Below are positions 1-7,170 of a DNA stretch of 15,468 nt, in pieces. The notes under the pieces are model-generated. The model was not told the origin of the DNA, did not search any database, and was given only the letters and a program-made list of their open reading frames with translations. Within the stretch, counting starts at the first letter, position 1. Each line of letters opens with the position of its first letter. The position numbers were made by a program, and so were the translations under genes. Origin of the DNA: DATARH01 sp035504075 (GTDB lineage Bacteria > Pseudomonadota > Alphaproteobacteria > ATCC43930 > CGMCC-115725); contig DATJSO010000177.1 in assembly GCA_035504075.1 (NCBI GenBank), forward strand, positions 1 through 15,468, given 5' to 3'.

Positions 1-429
1 TATGCCGAACGGCTGCCATTGACCGGGTATCGCTACAAGGGGCGCTCCTACGACGTCCCGCACCTGTCGATCGCGCTTGCCAATTCCGGCGAGGTTCAGC
101 TGGAACTGATCCAGCAGCGCTGCCGCACGCCGAGCCTCTACTGGGACTTTATCGACGCCGGCAGGGAGGGGATGCAGCACTGGTCGAGCTGGCCGACAAA
201 CTACCGCGAGATCCGCGAATGGGCGCTCGCGCACGGCTGGGAAATCGGTCAGGAAGGCGACAGCCCGCGCGGCCCGTTCATCTATTTCTTGAACGAGGGC
301 CACCCGGGCACGATCATCGAGATGGCCGAAGCGACACCGACCCGCATGCGCATCTTCGACCAGGTACGCGCGGCGGCGCAGAACTGGGACGGGCGCGACC
401 CCGTCCGCATGGAATGGCCGTGCGGGTAG
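1..429 (+). CDS. VOC (glyoxalase/bleomycin-resistance fold) family protein, 5' end outside window
   Basis: The reading frame is open from base 1 (Tyr-Ala-Glu-Arg-Leu-Pro and on), so this is the 3' part of a gene that begins upstream. The 142 visible codons end at TAG 427-429. Two half-site strands typical of the vicinal oxygen chelate fold can be seen: an early His-Leu-Ser-Ile strand followed by GEVQLELIQQ, and a late GTIIEMAE strand. The Glu in each of the last two is the usual metal-ligand position in glyoxalase/epimerase/dioxygenase relatives. The segment between them, rich in Trp and Gly (GMQHWSSWP), fits the Glyoxalase_4-like branch. Substrate unknown. It converges with the TetR-type gene, with only 11 bases between stop codons. 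A TTG at 19 could serve as a start, but the uninterrupted upstream frame argues against it. Family call fairly secure, function not. Confidence 0.8.
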   Translation, partial: YAERLPLTGYRYKGRSYDVPHLSIALANSGEVQLELIQQRCRTPSLYWDFIDAGREGMQHWSSWPTNYREIREWALAHGWEIGQEGDSPRGPFIYFLNEGHPGTIIEMAEATPTRMRIFDQVRAAAQNWDGRDPVRMEWPCG

Positions 430-440
430 CGGGTTGCGGG

Positions 441-1064
441 TCAGCCGCCGTCGCCGTGGGCGCGCAGCAGCGCCGCAAACCATTGGCGAAAGCGGCGGGC
501 ACCGTCATTTTCGTCGGCCAGGCCCGCGCTTTTTCGCAGCGAGGCGCCGTAGATCGCGTCCCCGAACGCGACCGCGGCGACGAGGTGGATAAGCCAGACC
601 GTGTCCTCACGCAATGGGGCCTCGTCAGGCGGCAACGCCGCGACCCGGCGGGCGTGCAGCACGTCGGCGATCTCGCGCAGCATCGTCGCGCTTTCCCGCT
701 CGCCGTCCGGATCCTCGATCGCCAGCCAGGCCAAGCGCTGCGCCAGCCCGCCGCGAAAGGTTTCAAACACCCGCTCGATGCCTTCGCCGGGGGAATATTC
801 GGGCTGCGTCATCGCCGCCACCAGCCGGTCCTTCAACTCGGCCGCGACCTGCTGGGTCAAGGCGCGCACCAGCCCGGCACGGCTGCCGAAGTGATGCAGG
901 ATCAGCGGATGCGAAATGCCGGCCGCGGCCGCGATGTCCTGCAGCCGCAACCCTTCGGGTCCGGTCCTGGCAATCAGCGCCTGTGCCGAATCGAGGATCA
1001 ACCGCCGTGCCTCTTCCGGCGTGCGGCGGATTCGCCGGGCAGGCGCACTCATCGCCCTGTCCAT
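441..1064 (-). CDS. TetR/AcrR-family transcriptional regulator
   Basis: Predicted DNA-binding repressor of about 207 residues. After a basic N-terminal tail (SAPARRIRRTPEEARRLIL) comes a classic TetR helix-turn-helix: LRLQDIAAAAGISHPLILHHFGSR, split as LRLQDIAAAAGIS followed by HPLILHHFGSR, then the alpha-helical ligand and dimer domain with no recognisable effector signature. The frame is open further upstream to an ATG at 1133, but that start would run through the predicted promoter and operator of the divergent Coq4 gene. ATG 1064 or ATG 1052 (AGGG just upstream, spacing short) are more reasonable; 1064 is used here and is uncertain by these choices. The regulator is divergent from the Coq4-family gene, and the gap carries a perfect TGACA-N4-TGTCA inverted repeat. 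It therefore probably represses that neighbour and possibly itself. The effector is unknown. Confidence 0.88.
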   Translation of the reverse strand: MDRAMSAPARRIRRTPEEARRLILDSAQALIARTGPEGLRLQDIAAAAGISHPLILHHFGSRAGLVRALTQQVAAELKDRLVAAMTQPEYSPGEGIERVFETFRGGLAQRLAWLAIEDPDGERESATMLREIADVLHARRVAALPPDEAPLREDTVWLIHLVAAVAFGDAIYGASLRKSAGLADENDGARRFRQWFAALLRAHGDGG

Positions 1065-1095
1065 GCGTGCATCGCGATTTTCCCCGGAATTTTTA

Positions 1096-1124
1096 TTGAC
1101 AATTCTGTCAGCATAATATAGCGT
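1096..1124 (+). promoter_or_regulatory. Promoter for the Coq4-family gene with overlapping inverted-repeat operator
   Basis: TTGACA (1096-1101), exactly 17 bases, then TAGCGT (1119-1124). A start point near 1131 would give a leader of about 20 bases containing the AGGAGG ribosome site at 1141-1146. The perfect inverted repeat TGACA-ATTC-TGTCA (1097-1110) covers most of the -35 box, which is where a TetR-type repressor would block RNA polymerase. The -10 box is weak (TAnnnT) but this fits many high-G+C alphaproteobacterial promoters. On the opposite strand TATATT (1120-1115) could be a -10 for the regulator, without a good -35. The boxes are seen directly; binding is inference. Confidence 0.55.
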
Positions 1125-1151
1125 ACTCGTCACGGTTTACAGGAGGCCATC

Positions 1152-1919
1152 ATGCCAGAGCAGCTTCCGCTTGATACCCGCATACATCCGATCATCGCGT
1201 TCCGCGCGCTGCGCCAGTTGATCCGCAACCGCGAGGACACGCGCCAGGTATTTCTGCTCATCGAGGCGCTGCGCGGCAAGACAACGCACCGGCAGTTCGC
1301 GCGTTTCCGCACCAGCGAAACTGGCCGCGCACTGCTGGCCCGGCGCCCGAGCCTGCTGGCGGCGCTCAGCGACCGCGCCAGTCTCGGCGCGATGCCGGCC
1401 GGATCGCTCGGCCGCACCTACTATGATTTCATGACCAGCGAGAACCTGTCCGCCCAGGGGCTGGTCGAGGCCTCGAAGGTCCGCGAGGCCCCGCCGCCGG
1501 CCGATGAGCTGACGTGGTTCCGCGAACGCGGCCGCGAGATGCACGACCTCTTGCACGTGACCGCCGGTTATGGCCGCGACCCGCTCGGCGAGGTGTGCGT
1601 TGTCGCTTTTACGTTTGCGCAGAACCGGCAGAAGGGGCTCGGCGTCATCGCGCTGGTGGGCGCGTTCCGCGCCAAGAAGCGGCTGCGCGACCAACCGATC
1701 TGGAGCGCAGCGTGGCAGGCCTACCGTCAAGGCAGGCGCGCCAAATGGCTGTACGAAGCCGACTGGGAGAACCTTCTGCCGCGGCCGCTCGACGAGGTTC
1801 GCGCCCAGTACGGCATCACCCAGCCGACTTACTACCCGCGCATCCTGCCCGCCTTCCAGCGCTACATGGCTGCGGCCGCTGCGGCCGGGCAGACCCCGGC
1901 CGAAGCCGCCGCGATGTAG
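1152..1919 (+). CDS. Coq4-family protein (ubiquinone-biosynthesis protein Coq4 homologue)
   Basis: A 255-residue protein with the signature of Coq4: H131-D132-L-L-H135, eleven residues, then E147. This is the HDxxH-x11-E zinc-binding motif that defines the family. Mitochondrial Coq4 is required for coenzyme Q biosynthesis and has been linked to organising the biosynthetic complex and to removal of the C1 substituent of the benzoquinone ring precursor. Whether this bacterial homologue does the same cannot be told. The start is well supported: AGGAGG at 1141-1146, five bases before ATG. The C-terminus ends in an Ala-rich tail. No signal peptide or clear membrane span. It is divergent from a TetR gene and followed 91 bases later by the alkyl sulfatase on the same strand, so the two may share a transcript. 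Other Coq4 homologues often sit outside quinone operons, so a role in the local catabolic pathway is possible. Confidence 0.9.
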   Translation: MPEQLPLDTRIHPIIAFRALRQLIRNREDTRQVFLLIEALRGKTTHRQFARFRTSETGRALLARRPSLLAALSDRASLGAMPAGSLGRTYYDFMTSENLSAQGLVEASKVREAPPPADELTWFRERGREMHDLLHVTAGYGRDPLGEVCVVAFTFAQNRQKGLGVIALVGAFRAKKRLRDQPIWSAAWQAYRQGRRAKWLYEADWENLLPRPLDEVRAQYGITQPTYYPRILPAFQRYMAAAAAAGQTPAEAAAM

Positions 1920-2010
1920 CCGGCGCCCGACGGACGTGCCATCCTCGTTCCTGTGAGCGCGGCGCCGGGGCCCGACCTACCCCCGCGCCGCGGCCTGGAG
2001 CGGGGGCGCG

Positions 2011-3081
2011 ATGCGCATTCCACCGAAGGACGCCGAGCCGGCGACGCGGGCGGCAAATGCCGCGATGCGGTCGGCACTGCCGTTTGAGGACCGACGCGAC
2101 TTTACCGACGTGCGGCGTGGCCTGATCGCCGAACTGCCCGACGGCGTTGTCCGCGCCGCCTCAGGGCAGGTCGTATGGAGCCTGCGCGAATACGACTTTC
2201 TCGACGCCGGAGAGGCGCCGGCGACGGTCAACCCGAGCCTCTGGCGCATGGCGCGGCTCAACCGCGCGGCCGGCCTGTTTCAGGTGACCGATCGCGTCTA
2301 CCAGTTGCGCGGCCTCGATCTCGCGAACATGACGATCATCGAGGCCGCCGACGGCATCATCGTCATCGACACGCTGACGACCTGCGAGGTCGCCCGCGCC
2401 GGCCTCGAGCTGTACTACGCGCACCGGCCGCGCCGGCCGATCGTCGCAGTCATCTATACGCACAGCCACGCCGATCATTTCGGCGGCGTCAAGGGCATCG
2501 TCTTGGCCGACGAGGCGGCGGCCGGCCGCGTCGCGATCATCGCGCCCGACGGCTTCATGGCGGCAATCGGCGGCGAGAACGTGCTGGCCGGCCTAGCGAT
2601 GTCGCGGCGCGCGCAGTTTCAATTCGGCGGCCTGCTGCCGAAAGGCACGCGGCAGCAGGTCGATGCCGGTCTCGGCAAGACGACGGCGCGCGGCACCGTC
2701 AGCCTGATCGCACCCAACGACCTGATCCGCGAGCCGGTCGAGACGCGCATCATCGACGGGGTCGAATTCGTCTTTCATCTCGCACCGGAGACGGAAGCGC
2801 CGGCCGAGATGCACATCCACCTGCCGCAGTTGCGCGTCCTCGACATGGCCGAGAACGCGACGCGGCACCTGCACAATTTCATCCCGCTGCGCGGCGCCGT
2901 CGCGCGCGACCCGCGCGTCTGGTCGCATTACCTGGCGCAGGCCATCGACCTGTTCGGCGACAAGACCGACGTGCTGATCGGCCAGCACCACTGGCCGACC
3001 TGGGGCGGCGAGAATGTCGTCGCATTTCTTGCCAAGCAGCGCGATCTCTACAAGCACATCCACGACAGACGCTGCGGCTGA
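2011..3081 (+). CDS. Alkyl sulfatase, N-terminal metallo-beta-lactamase part (gene broken by frameshift)
   Basis: Encodes 356 residues matching the catalytic half of SdsA1/BDS1-type alkyl sulfatases, which hydrolyse alkyl sulfate esters to alcohol and sulfate. The binuclear zinc site is complete: T-H151-S-H153-A-D155-H156, then E262 in the TEAPAE stretch, E281 in MAENATRHLHN, and H326 in IGQHHWPTWGG. The spacings between these residues match those I recall for Pseudomonas SdsA1. The conserved GGENVLAGLAMSRRAQ block lies at 187-202. No signal peptide is seen, so a cytoplasmic form is likely. The start ATG 2011 has a G-rich but poor ribosome site; the N-terminal residues align with family members from the beginning. 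The frame runs into HDRRCG and a TGA at 3079-3081. Family members continue here as HDQTLRLMN, which is found in the -1 frame. Without the C-terminal dimerisation domain this part alone is unlikely to be a normal enzyme. Confidence 0.85.
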   Translation: MRIPPKDAEPATRAANAAMRSALPFEDRRDFTDVRRGLIAELPDGVVRAASGQVVWSLREYDFLDAGEAPATVNPSLWRMARLNRAAGLFQVTDRVYQLRGLDLANMTIIEAADGIIVIDTLTTCEVARAGLELYYAHRPRRPIVAVIYTHSHADHFGGVKGIVLADEAAAGRVAIIAPDGFMAAIGGENVLAGLAMSRRAQFQFGGLLPKGTRQQVDAGLGKTTARGTVSLIAPNDLIREPVETRIIDGVEFVFHLAPETEAPAEMHIHLPQLRVLDMAENATRHLHNFIPLRGAVARDPRVWSHYLAQAIDLFGDKTDVLIGQHHWPTWGGENVVAFLAKQRDLYKHIHDRRCG

Positions 3082-3083
3082 TG
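3064..3083 (+). other. Frame-break junction in the alkyl sulfatase gene
   Basis: GAC (3064-3066) is the last codon that fits the family in the first frame. If base C3066 is read a second time, the next codons are CAG ACG CTG CGG CTG ATG AAC, giving the family-typical Gln-Thr-Leu-Arg-Leu-Met-Asn. One missing C after 3066 therefore explains the break. The first frame ends at TGA 3079-3081, which shares its A with an ATG at 3081-3083 (TGATG), so reinitiation on the second part is conceivable. No X-XXY-YYZ slippery heptamer is present. Confidence 0.8.
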
Positions 3084-3932
3084 AACAAGGGCATGCGGCC
3101 GACGGAGATTGCCGATGTCCTCGCTCTGCCGCCGGATCTCGCGCGCGAATGGTCGGTACGCGGCTATTACGGCACGGTCAGCCACAATGCGAAGGCGGTC
3201 TATCAGCGCTATCTGTCCTGGTACGACGGCAACCCGGCCAATCTCAACCCGCTGCCGCCGGCCGCGGCGGCCGGCAAGACGATTGCCTATATGGGCGGCG
3301 CCGAGCGGGTGCTGGCACGGGCGCGCGAGGATTTTGCAAACGGCGAATATCGCTGGGTCGCCGAGATCGCGAGCAAGCTGGTCTTCGCCGAGCCGGCCAA
3401 TACGGCGGCGCGCGAACTCGCCGCCGACGCATTCGAGCAGCTCGGCTACCAGGCGGAATCGGCGACCTGGCGCAACGCCTATCTGTACGGCGCGCAGGAA
3501 TTGCGCGAGGGAGTCGCGCAACTGCCACCGCGGCCGCCGCTGAGCCCCGATCTCGTCGCCGGCCTGGGCATCGACATCCTGTTCGATTATCTCGCGATCC
3601 GGCTAGATCCGGCGACGGCGACCGGGCGACGGTGCCGCATCGATTGGCATGTCAGCGACAGCGGCGAAAGCGCGGCGCTGAATTTCGAGAACGCAACGCT
3701 GACCTGCCGACCCGGGAAGGCCTGCGACGCCCCCGACCTCGTGGTCGTCTCGACCCGCGCTGCGCTGGAGCGCATCGCGCTGCGGCCGCAGGCTCTCGCC
3801 GATGCGCTGGCGGGCGGCGATTGCCGCGTGACGGCCGGCGATCCCGCGCAACTAACCGCATTGTTTGCGAGCTTCGACGAATTCGCGCTGATGTTCGACA
3901 TCGTCGCGCCCGCCCGCTCCGCCGACGGTTGA
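3081..3932 (+). CDS. Alkyl sulfatase, C-terminal dimerisation and SCP2-like part
   Basis: The second part of the broken gene, 283 residues from ATG 3081; with one base restored the whole protein would be about 640 residues, the normal size of the family. Residues about 10-145 form the alkyl-sulfatase dimerisation domain, with the conserved GYYGTVSHNAKAVYQRY and WYDGNPANLNPLPP blocks at about 28-60. Residues about 155-280 match the C-terminal SCP2/sterol-carrier-like domain, thought to present the hydrophobic alkyl chain to the active site. Conservation of this half in its own frame, with no further stops, means the break is recent, a sequencing error, or bypassed by translational coupling at TGATG. 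No separate strong ribosome site precedes ATG 3081. On its own this piece lacks all zinc ligands. It is followed by the convergent methyltransferase gene 21 bases away. Confidence 0.82.
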   Translation: MNKGMRPTEIADVLALPPDLAREWSVRGYYGTVSHNAKAVYQRYLSWYDGNPANLNPLPPAAAAGKTIAYMGGAERVLARAREDFANGEYRWVAEIASKLVFAEPANTAARELAADAFEQLGYQAESATWRNAYLYGAQELREGVAQLPPRPPLSPDLVAGLGIDILFDYLAIRLDPATATGRRCRIDWHVSDSGESAALNFENATLTCRPGKACDAPDLVVVSTRAALERIALRPQALADALAGGDCRVTAGDPAQLTALFASFDEFALMFDIVAPARSADG

Positions 3933-3953
3933 CCTGGCTCGCGGCCGATCCCG

Positions 3954-4577
3954 TCAGGCGCTGCCGCGCCCGGCTGCAACGATCGCGCGCGGCGGGTCCT
4001 GCCAGCGGCATTCGACGGTTGCATAGCCCGCGGCGCGCATCGCCGCGAGATGCGGCTCGACCCCGTCGAAAAACAGATCCTCTTCGATGAACCAGCCGCC
4101 CGGCCGCAGCAGATTGCGGATCGCCCGGTAGCAGGCAAAGATCTGCGGGTCGTTGCGCAGGTTGTGCAGGACGATCGCCGATACCGCGAGATCGAACGGG
4201 CCGCCGACCTCGCCGGCCCAATCCGCGCTCGTCAAATCGCAGGTCACAAAACGCAACTGGCCCTGACGCGCCGCCAGCCGCCGGCGCGCCTCGCCGAGCA
4301 TCGGCCCGGAATAATCCTGCAGCGTCACCTGCGCGTTCGGGAAGACAGCGAGCAATTCCTCGGTCACCGCACCGAAACCGGCGCCGACATCGAGAACGGC
4401 GAGACGCGCGTCGTGCGGAAACGGCGCGGCGGCGAGCATCTCGTGCAAGCGCGGCCGGCGCACCGGATCGCGCGCTTCGTCGTGGGCGATCCAGTCGCGC
4501 ACATACTCGGGCGAGTGCCAATCGTGCGGCTGCGACAGCCCGCCCCGACGATCCGACGGCATCGATGGCTCCTTCAT
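3954..4577 (-). CDS. Class I SAM-dependent methyltransferase, last gene of the P450 operon
   Basis: A 207-residue Rossmann-fold methyltransferase. Motif I is V61-L-D-V-G-A-G-F-G69; D88 in TLQDYS is the acidic residue that would hold the ribose of SAM; D114 lies in the motif III region (FVTCDLTS). The VLHNL segment at about 136-140 and LLRPGGWFIEED at 156-167 complete the core. The N-terminus contains a Trp/His-rich HDWHSPEYVRDWI stretch. Its ATG overlaps the stop codon of the upstream methyltransferase (ATGA, 4574-4577), so translation is coupled and the two products are probably made in similar amounts. It is a small-molecule-type methyltransferase by appearance; the acceptor is unknown. Third gene of a minus-strand operon led by a cytochrome P450. 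Confidence 0.85.
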   Translation of the reverse strand: MKEPSMPSDRRGGLSQPHDWHSPEYVRDWIAHDEARDPVRRPRLHEMLAAAPFPHDARLAVLDVGAGFGAVTEELLAVFPNAQVTLQDYSGPMLGEARRRLAARQGQLRFVTCDLTSADWAGEVGGPFDLAVSAIVLHNLRNDPQIFACYRAIRNLLRPGGWFIEEDLFFDGVEPHLAAMRAAGYATVECRWQDPPRAIVAAGRGSA

Positions 4578-5350
4578 GGCTTGCCGGAAGCGAGGATCGC
4601 AACCGGATAAGCGTAGTAAAGCCCGCCGGCGTCGCGGCGCACCGGGATGCCGAGCCGGTCGTCGGCAATCGAGGCCGCGAACAGATCAATGATCTTTTGC
4701 TCGTCGCCCGGATCGGGAAACGAGCGGGCGATCAGGTTGGCGACCGAATCGCGCAGCTCGTAGCAGTGCACGCGCGGCTCGCCGAGGCCGCCGGTGCGAA
4801 ACAGATCCATCAACTCGGAGAGCGAGAGACAGCGCCGGTGCGACGGGTCGCGCAGCAATTCGAGCCGGTTGAACTCGGCCGCCTTTGCCGAGTCGGGCGA
4901 GGCGTAGGTGTCGGCGACGACGATGCGGCCGCCCGGCGCGCAGACCCGCAGCATCTCGGCGAACACGGCCTGCGGCTTCAGGAAATGGTGCACCGCAAAG
5001 CGGGTAACGACGATCGTGAACGTGCCGTCGGGCCACGGCAGATGCGCGACGTCGCCCTCGCGCCAAGCGACATTCGCAAGCCTCTTGTCCGCGGCGAGGC
5101 GGCGGGCGCGATCGAGCATCGCCGCGGTCATGTCGATGCCGGTCGCATGCCGAACATGCGGCGCGAAGCCGCAGACGACAATGCCGCCGCCGCAGGCGAC
5201 GTCGAGCACTGTATCGTCGGGACCCGCTTTGGCTGCTTCGACCAGCAGCTTGAGCGCGGCCGCATCGGCGATCGGTGCGGCGGTGTTGAACGGCACCGCC
5301 TGCCGCGTGAACTGGTCGCGGATCAGCGCGCCGTGCGCGGCATCGCTCAT
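4574..5350 (-). CDS. UbiE/COQ5-like SAM-dependent methyltransferase (Methyltransf_11 type)
   Basis: A 258-residue class I methyltransferase. Motif I is V48-L-D-V-A-C-G-G-G56, the acidic ribose-binding residue is D73 (GIDMT), GDV at 99-101 is the motif II/III region, and LRVCAPGGRIVVAD at 134-147 is the post-core strand. The N-terminal QFTRQAVPFN stretch is shared with a group of UbiE-like enzymes that act on small hydrophobic acceptors; the C-terminal cap (about 150-258) would choose the substrate. The frame is open upstream to 5527, inside the P450 coding region. ATG 5350 is chosen because the protein then begins just before the conserved N-terminal helix and lies 20 bases after the P450 stop. 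The stop TGA overlaps the next methyltransferase's ATG by four bases. Two consecutive methyltransferases with different caps suggest two successive methylations or a heteromer; both are inference. Confidence 0.87.
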   Translation of the reverse strand: MSDAAHGALIRDQFTRQAVPFNTAAPIADAAALKLLVEAAKAGPDDTVLDVACGGGIVVCGFAPHVRHATGIDMTAAMLDRARRLAADKRLANVAWREGDVAHLPWPDGTFTIVVTRFAVHHFLKPQAVFAEMLRVCAPGGRIVVADTYASPDSAKAAEFNRLELLRDPSHRRCLSLSELMDLFRTGGLGEPRVHCYELRDSVANLIARSFPDPGDEQKIIDLFAASIADDRLGIPVRRDAGGLYYAYPVAILASGKP

Positions 5351-5370
5351 CTCGGACCCGCCTCGTGCCC

Positions 5371-6615
5371 CTAGGCCGGGATGCGCACCGGCAGCGAGCG
5401 GATACCGTGGATGAAGTTGGAATAGACGCGCTTTGCCGGGCCGACCACCTCGATGACCGGATAGCGCCTCACGATCTCTTCCCACAGGATGCGCAGTTGC
5501 AGTTCGGCCAGCCGGTTGCCGACGCAACGATGAATGCCGAAACCGAACGACAGGTGCTGGCGCGGCCGCTTGCGGTCGATGATAAAGCGGTCCGGCTCGT
5601 CGATCGCCTCAGGGTCGCGGTTGCCCGACACGTACCACATGACGACCTTGTCGCCCTTCTTGATCTGCTTGCCGCCGAGTTCGACATCTTCCAGCGCAGT
5701 GCGCCTCATGTGGATGACGGGCGTCACCCAGCGGATGATTTCCGGCACCATGCTCTCGATCAAGCCGGGGTTGTCGCGCAGCTTCTGATATTCCTCGGGA
5801 TGCTGGTTCAACGCCATCAGCCCGCCGGTCATCGAGTTCCGCGTCGTGTCGTTGCCGCCAACGATCAGCAGCGTCAGGTTGCCCATGAACTCGCGAAACG
5901 GCAATTCGCGCGTGACGGCGCTGTGCGCCAGCATCGACAGCAGGTCGAAGCGAGGCGGCAGCTTTGCCCGCTCCGTAAAGAGTTTGCCGAGCGCCTCGGT
6001 CATCTTTGTCAATTCGGCGAATTTCTCTTCCTCCGAATGAACCGGTGATTCCGGCGAGCGCACATCGGCGATCGCGACGTCCGACCAGTAGGTCAGCTGC
6101 CGGCGTTCCTCGAACGGATAATCGAACAGCGTCGCCAGCATCATCGTCGTCAATTCGATCGATACCCGATCGACCCAGTTGAACGTCTCGTTGCGCGGCA
6201 ATCCGTCGAGCACGCTCGCGGTGCGCTCGCGGATCAACCCCTCCATGTTGGCGAGGTTGCCGGGGGCGACGGTCGGGCTGACGGTCAGGCGCTGCTCATC
6301 GTGCTTTGGCGGGTCCATCGCGATGAAGCTCTGCCGCTCGAGGCCCTTCGGCGGGTCGAGGATCGCGATCGCGGCGTCGGAGGAATAGACCTTGTGGCTG
6401 ATCTCGACCTGCATGATGTCCTTGTACTTGGTCACCGACCAGTACGGGCCGTAATAGCTCTGCGGGCAGTAATGCACCGGGTCCTCGCGCCGCAGCCGGG
6501 CGAAGTACGGATAGTAGATATCCTCCTGGTAGAGCCGCGGGTCGCTGACATCGAGCGTGTCGAGCGCGAGCGTCGCGATGTCGCTGTCGAGCGGGGCGTC
6601 GAGCGGTGCCGTCAT
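5371..6615 (-). CDS. Cytochrome P450, CYP153-like (alkyl-chain hydroxylase type)
   Basis: A 414-residue soluble bacterial P450. All landmarks are present: I-helix GGNDTT at 253-258 (oxygen activation), ExxR as E292-I-I-R295, and the heme loop FGFGIHRC at 357-364 with Cys364 as the iron ligand. Several blocks resemble the CYP153 family of terminal alkane/fatty-acid hydroxylases: FIAMDPPKHDEQR (97-109), VDRVSIELTTMMLATLFD (148-165), LIVGGNDTTRNSM, GNRLAELQLRILWEE and the C-terminal SNFIHGIRSLPVRI. CYP153 enzymes take electrons from a ferredoxin and reductase; neither is encoded in this window. A good ribosome site (GGAGAG, five bases before ATG) and a TTGACA-N17-TAGCGT promoter lie just upstream. 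It heads a tight operon with two methyltransferases. CYP153 assignment is by recognition; the exact family could be a neighbouring one. Confidence 0.9.
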   Translation of the reverse strand: MTAPLDAPLDSDIATLALDTLDVSDPRLYQEDIYYPYFARLRREDPVHYCPQSYYGPYWSVTKYKDIMQVEISHKVYSSDAAIAILDPPKGLERQSFIAMDPPKHDEQRLTVSPTVAPGNLANMEGLIRERTASVLDGLPRNETFNWVDRVSIELTTMMLATLFDYPFEERRQLTYWSDVAIADVRSPESPVHSEEEKFAELTKMTEALGKLFTERAKLPPRFDLLSMLAHSAVTRELPFREFMGNLTLLIVGGNDTTRNSMTGGLMALNQHPEEYQKLRDNPGLIESMVPEIIRWVTPVIHMRRTALEDVELGGKQIKKGDKVVMWYVSGNRDPEAIDEPDRFIIDRKRPRQHLSFGFGIHRCVGNRLAELQLRILWEEIVRRYPVIEVVGPAKRVYSNFIHGIRSLPVRIPA

Positions 6616-6644
6616 CGTGCCTCTCCGGTCGGATGCTGCGCGGC

Positions 6645-6673
6645 ACGCTACGCCTCGCGCCGGCCGCTGTCAA
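6645..6673 (-). promoter_or_regulatory. Promoter for the P450-methyltransferase operon
   Basis: Read on the minus strand: TTGACA (6673-6668), 17 bases, TAGCGT (6650-6645). A start point near 6638 gives a leader of about 23 bases with GGAGAG before the P450 ATG at 6615. The two boxes and the spacer length are identical to those in front of the Coq4-family gene. The remaining gap up to the GYD gene at 6864 (about 190 bases) shows no gene and no convincing promoter for the plus strand. Confidence 0.5.
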
Positions 6674-6863
6674 AATGTCGCAAGGAGATCTGCCTGCCGT
6701 GGCGGAATGACCCTCCCTTCCGACGGCGGCACAGCGAACTCGCCGATCGCCGCCGCCTCGCCGCAATCGGCGCGGCGCTGTTGCGGCCGAAAGCGCATCA
6801 CGCCTTGCTGCAACGCGCGGCGCGTGCACATGATCGGGAAAATCGCTCGATGGGAGGTGCGCG

Positions 6864-7157
6864 GTGCCGGCTTATGTCATGCTCGCCAACTGGACCGACC
6901 AGGGCGCCCGCCAGATCAAGGATTCGCCAAAGCGCGTCGATGCCGCGAAAAAGGCGCTGACCGACATGGGCGGCGAGTTCCGGTCGCTCTACATGACAAT
7001 GGGAGATTACGACCTCGTCGTCATTTACGAGGCGCCGGACGATGCCGTCGCCGCCCGCTTCACGCTGCTTCTCGCGCAGCAGGGCGCGGTGCGGACGCGC
7101 ACGCTGAAGGCGTTCCCCGAGGCCGCCTATCGCGAGATCATGAACTCGCTCGGCTGA
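6864..7157 (+). CDS. GYD-domain protein
   Basis: A 97-residue protein of the small GYD family, named for the Gly-Tyr-Asp motif, here MGDYDLVVIYEAPDD with G47-D-Y-D50. It is a ferredoxin-like alpha/beta fold related to stand-alone dimeric alpha-beta-barrel proteins; no activity is established for the family. The start codon is GTG 6864, supported by a strong GGGAGG at 6852-6857 with a six-base spacer. The opening PAYVMLANWTDQGARQIKDSP is typical of the family from its first residues. The next gene begins 13 bases after the stop, so the two are very likely co-transcribed. GYD genes are often found next to unrelated metabolic enzymes, and no role can be inferred beyond that. Confidence 0.88.
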   Translation: MPAYVMLANWTDQGARQIKDSPKRVDAAKKALTDMGGEFRSLYMTMGDYDLVVIYEAPDDAVAARFTLLLAQQGAVRTRTLKAFPEAAYREIMNSLG

Positions 7158-7170
7158 CCGGGAGTGCCAG

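Noticed and set aside
219..1121. Plus-strand open frame of 300 codons across the VOC and TetR genes
   Set aside because: Overlaps two recognisable genes; the product is Arg/Gly/Pro-rich without domain signals.
2175..3066. Upstream extension of the second sulfatase frame
   Set aside because: Open by composition only; it is the shadow of the metallo-beta-lactamase part, and family resemblance in this frame begins only at about 3066.
3061..3083. Programmed -1 ribosomal frameshift in the alkyl sulfatase gene
   Set aside because: The junction gives the right protein if one base is reread, but there is no X-XXY-YYZ slippery heptamer and this enzyme family is not known for recoding; a deleted base or sequencing error is simpler.
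6661..6690. Second TetR operator at the P450 promoter
   Set aside because: TGTCA-AAA-TGTCG here is a direct-type repeat, not the TGACA-N4-TGTCA palindrome found at the Coq4 promoter.
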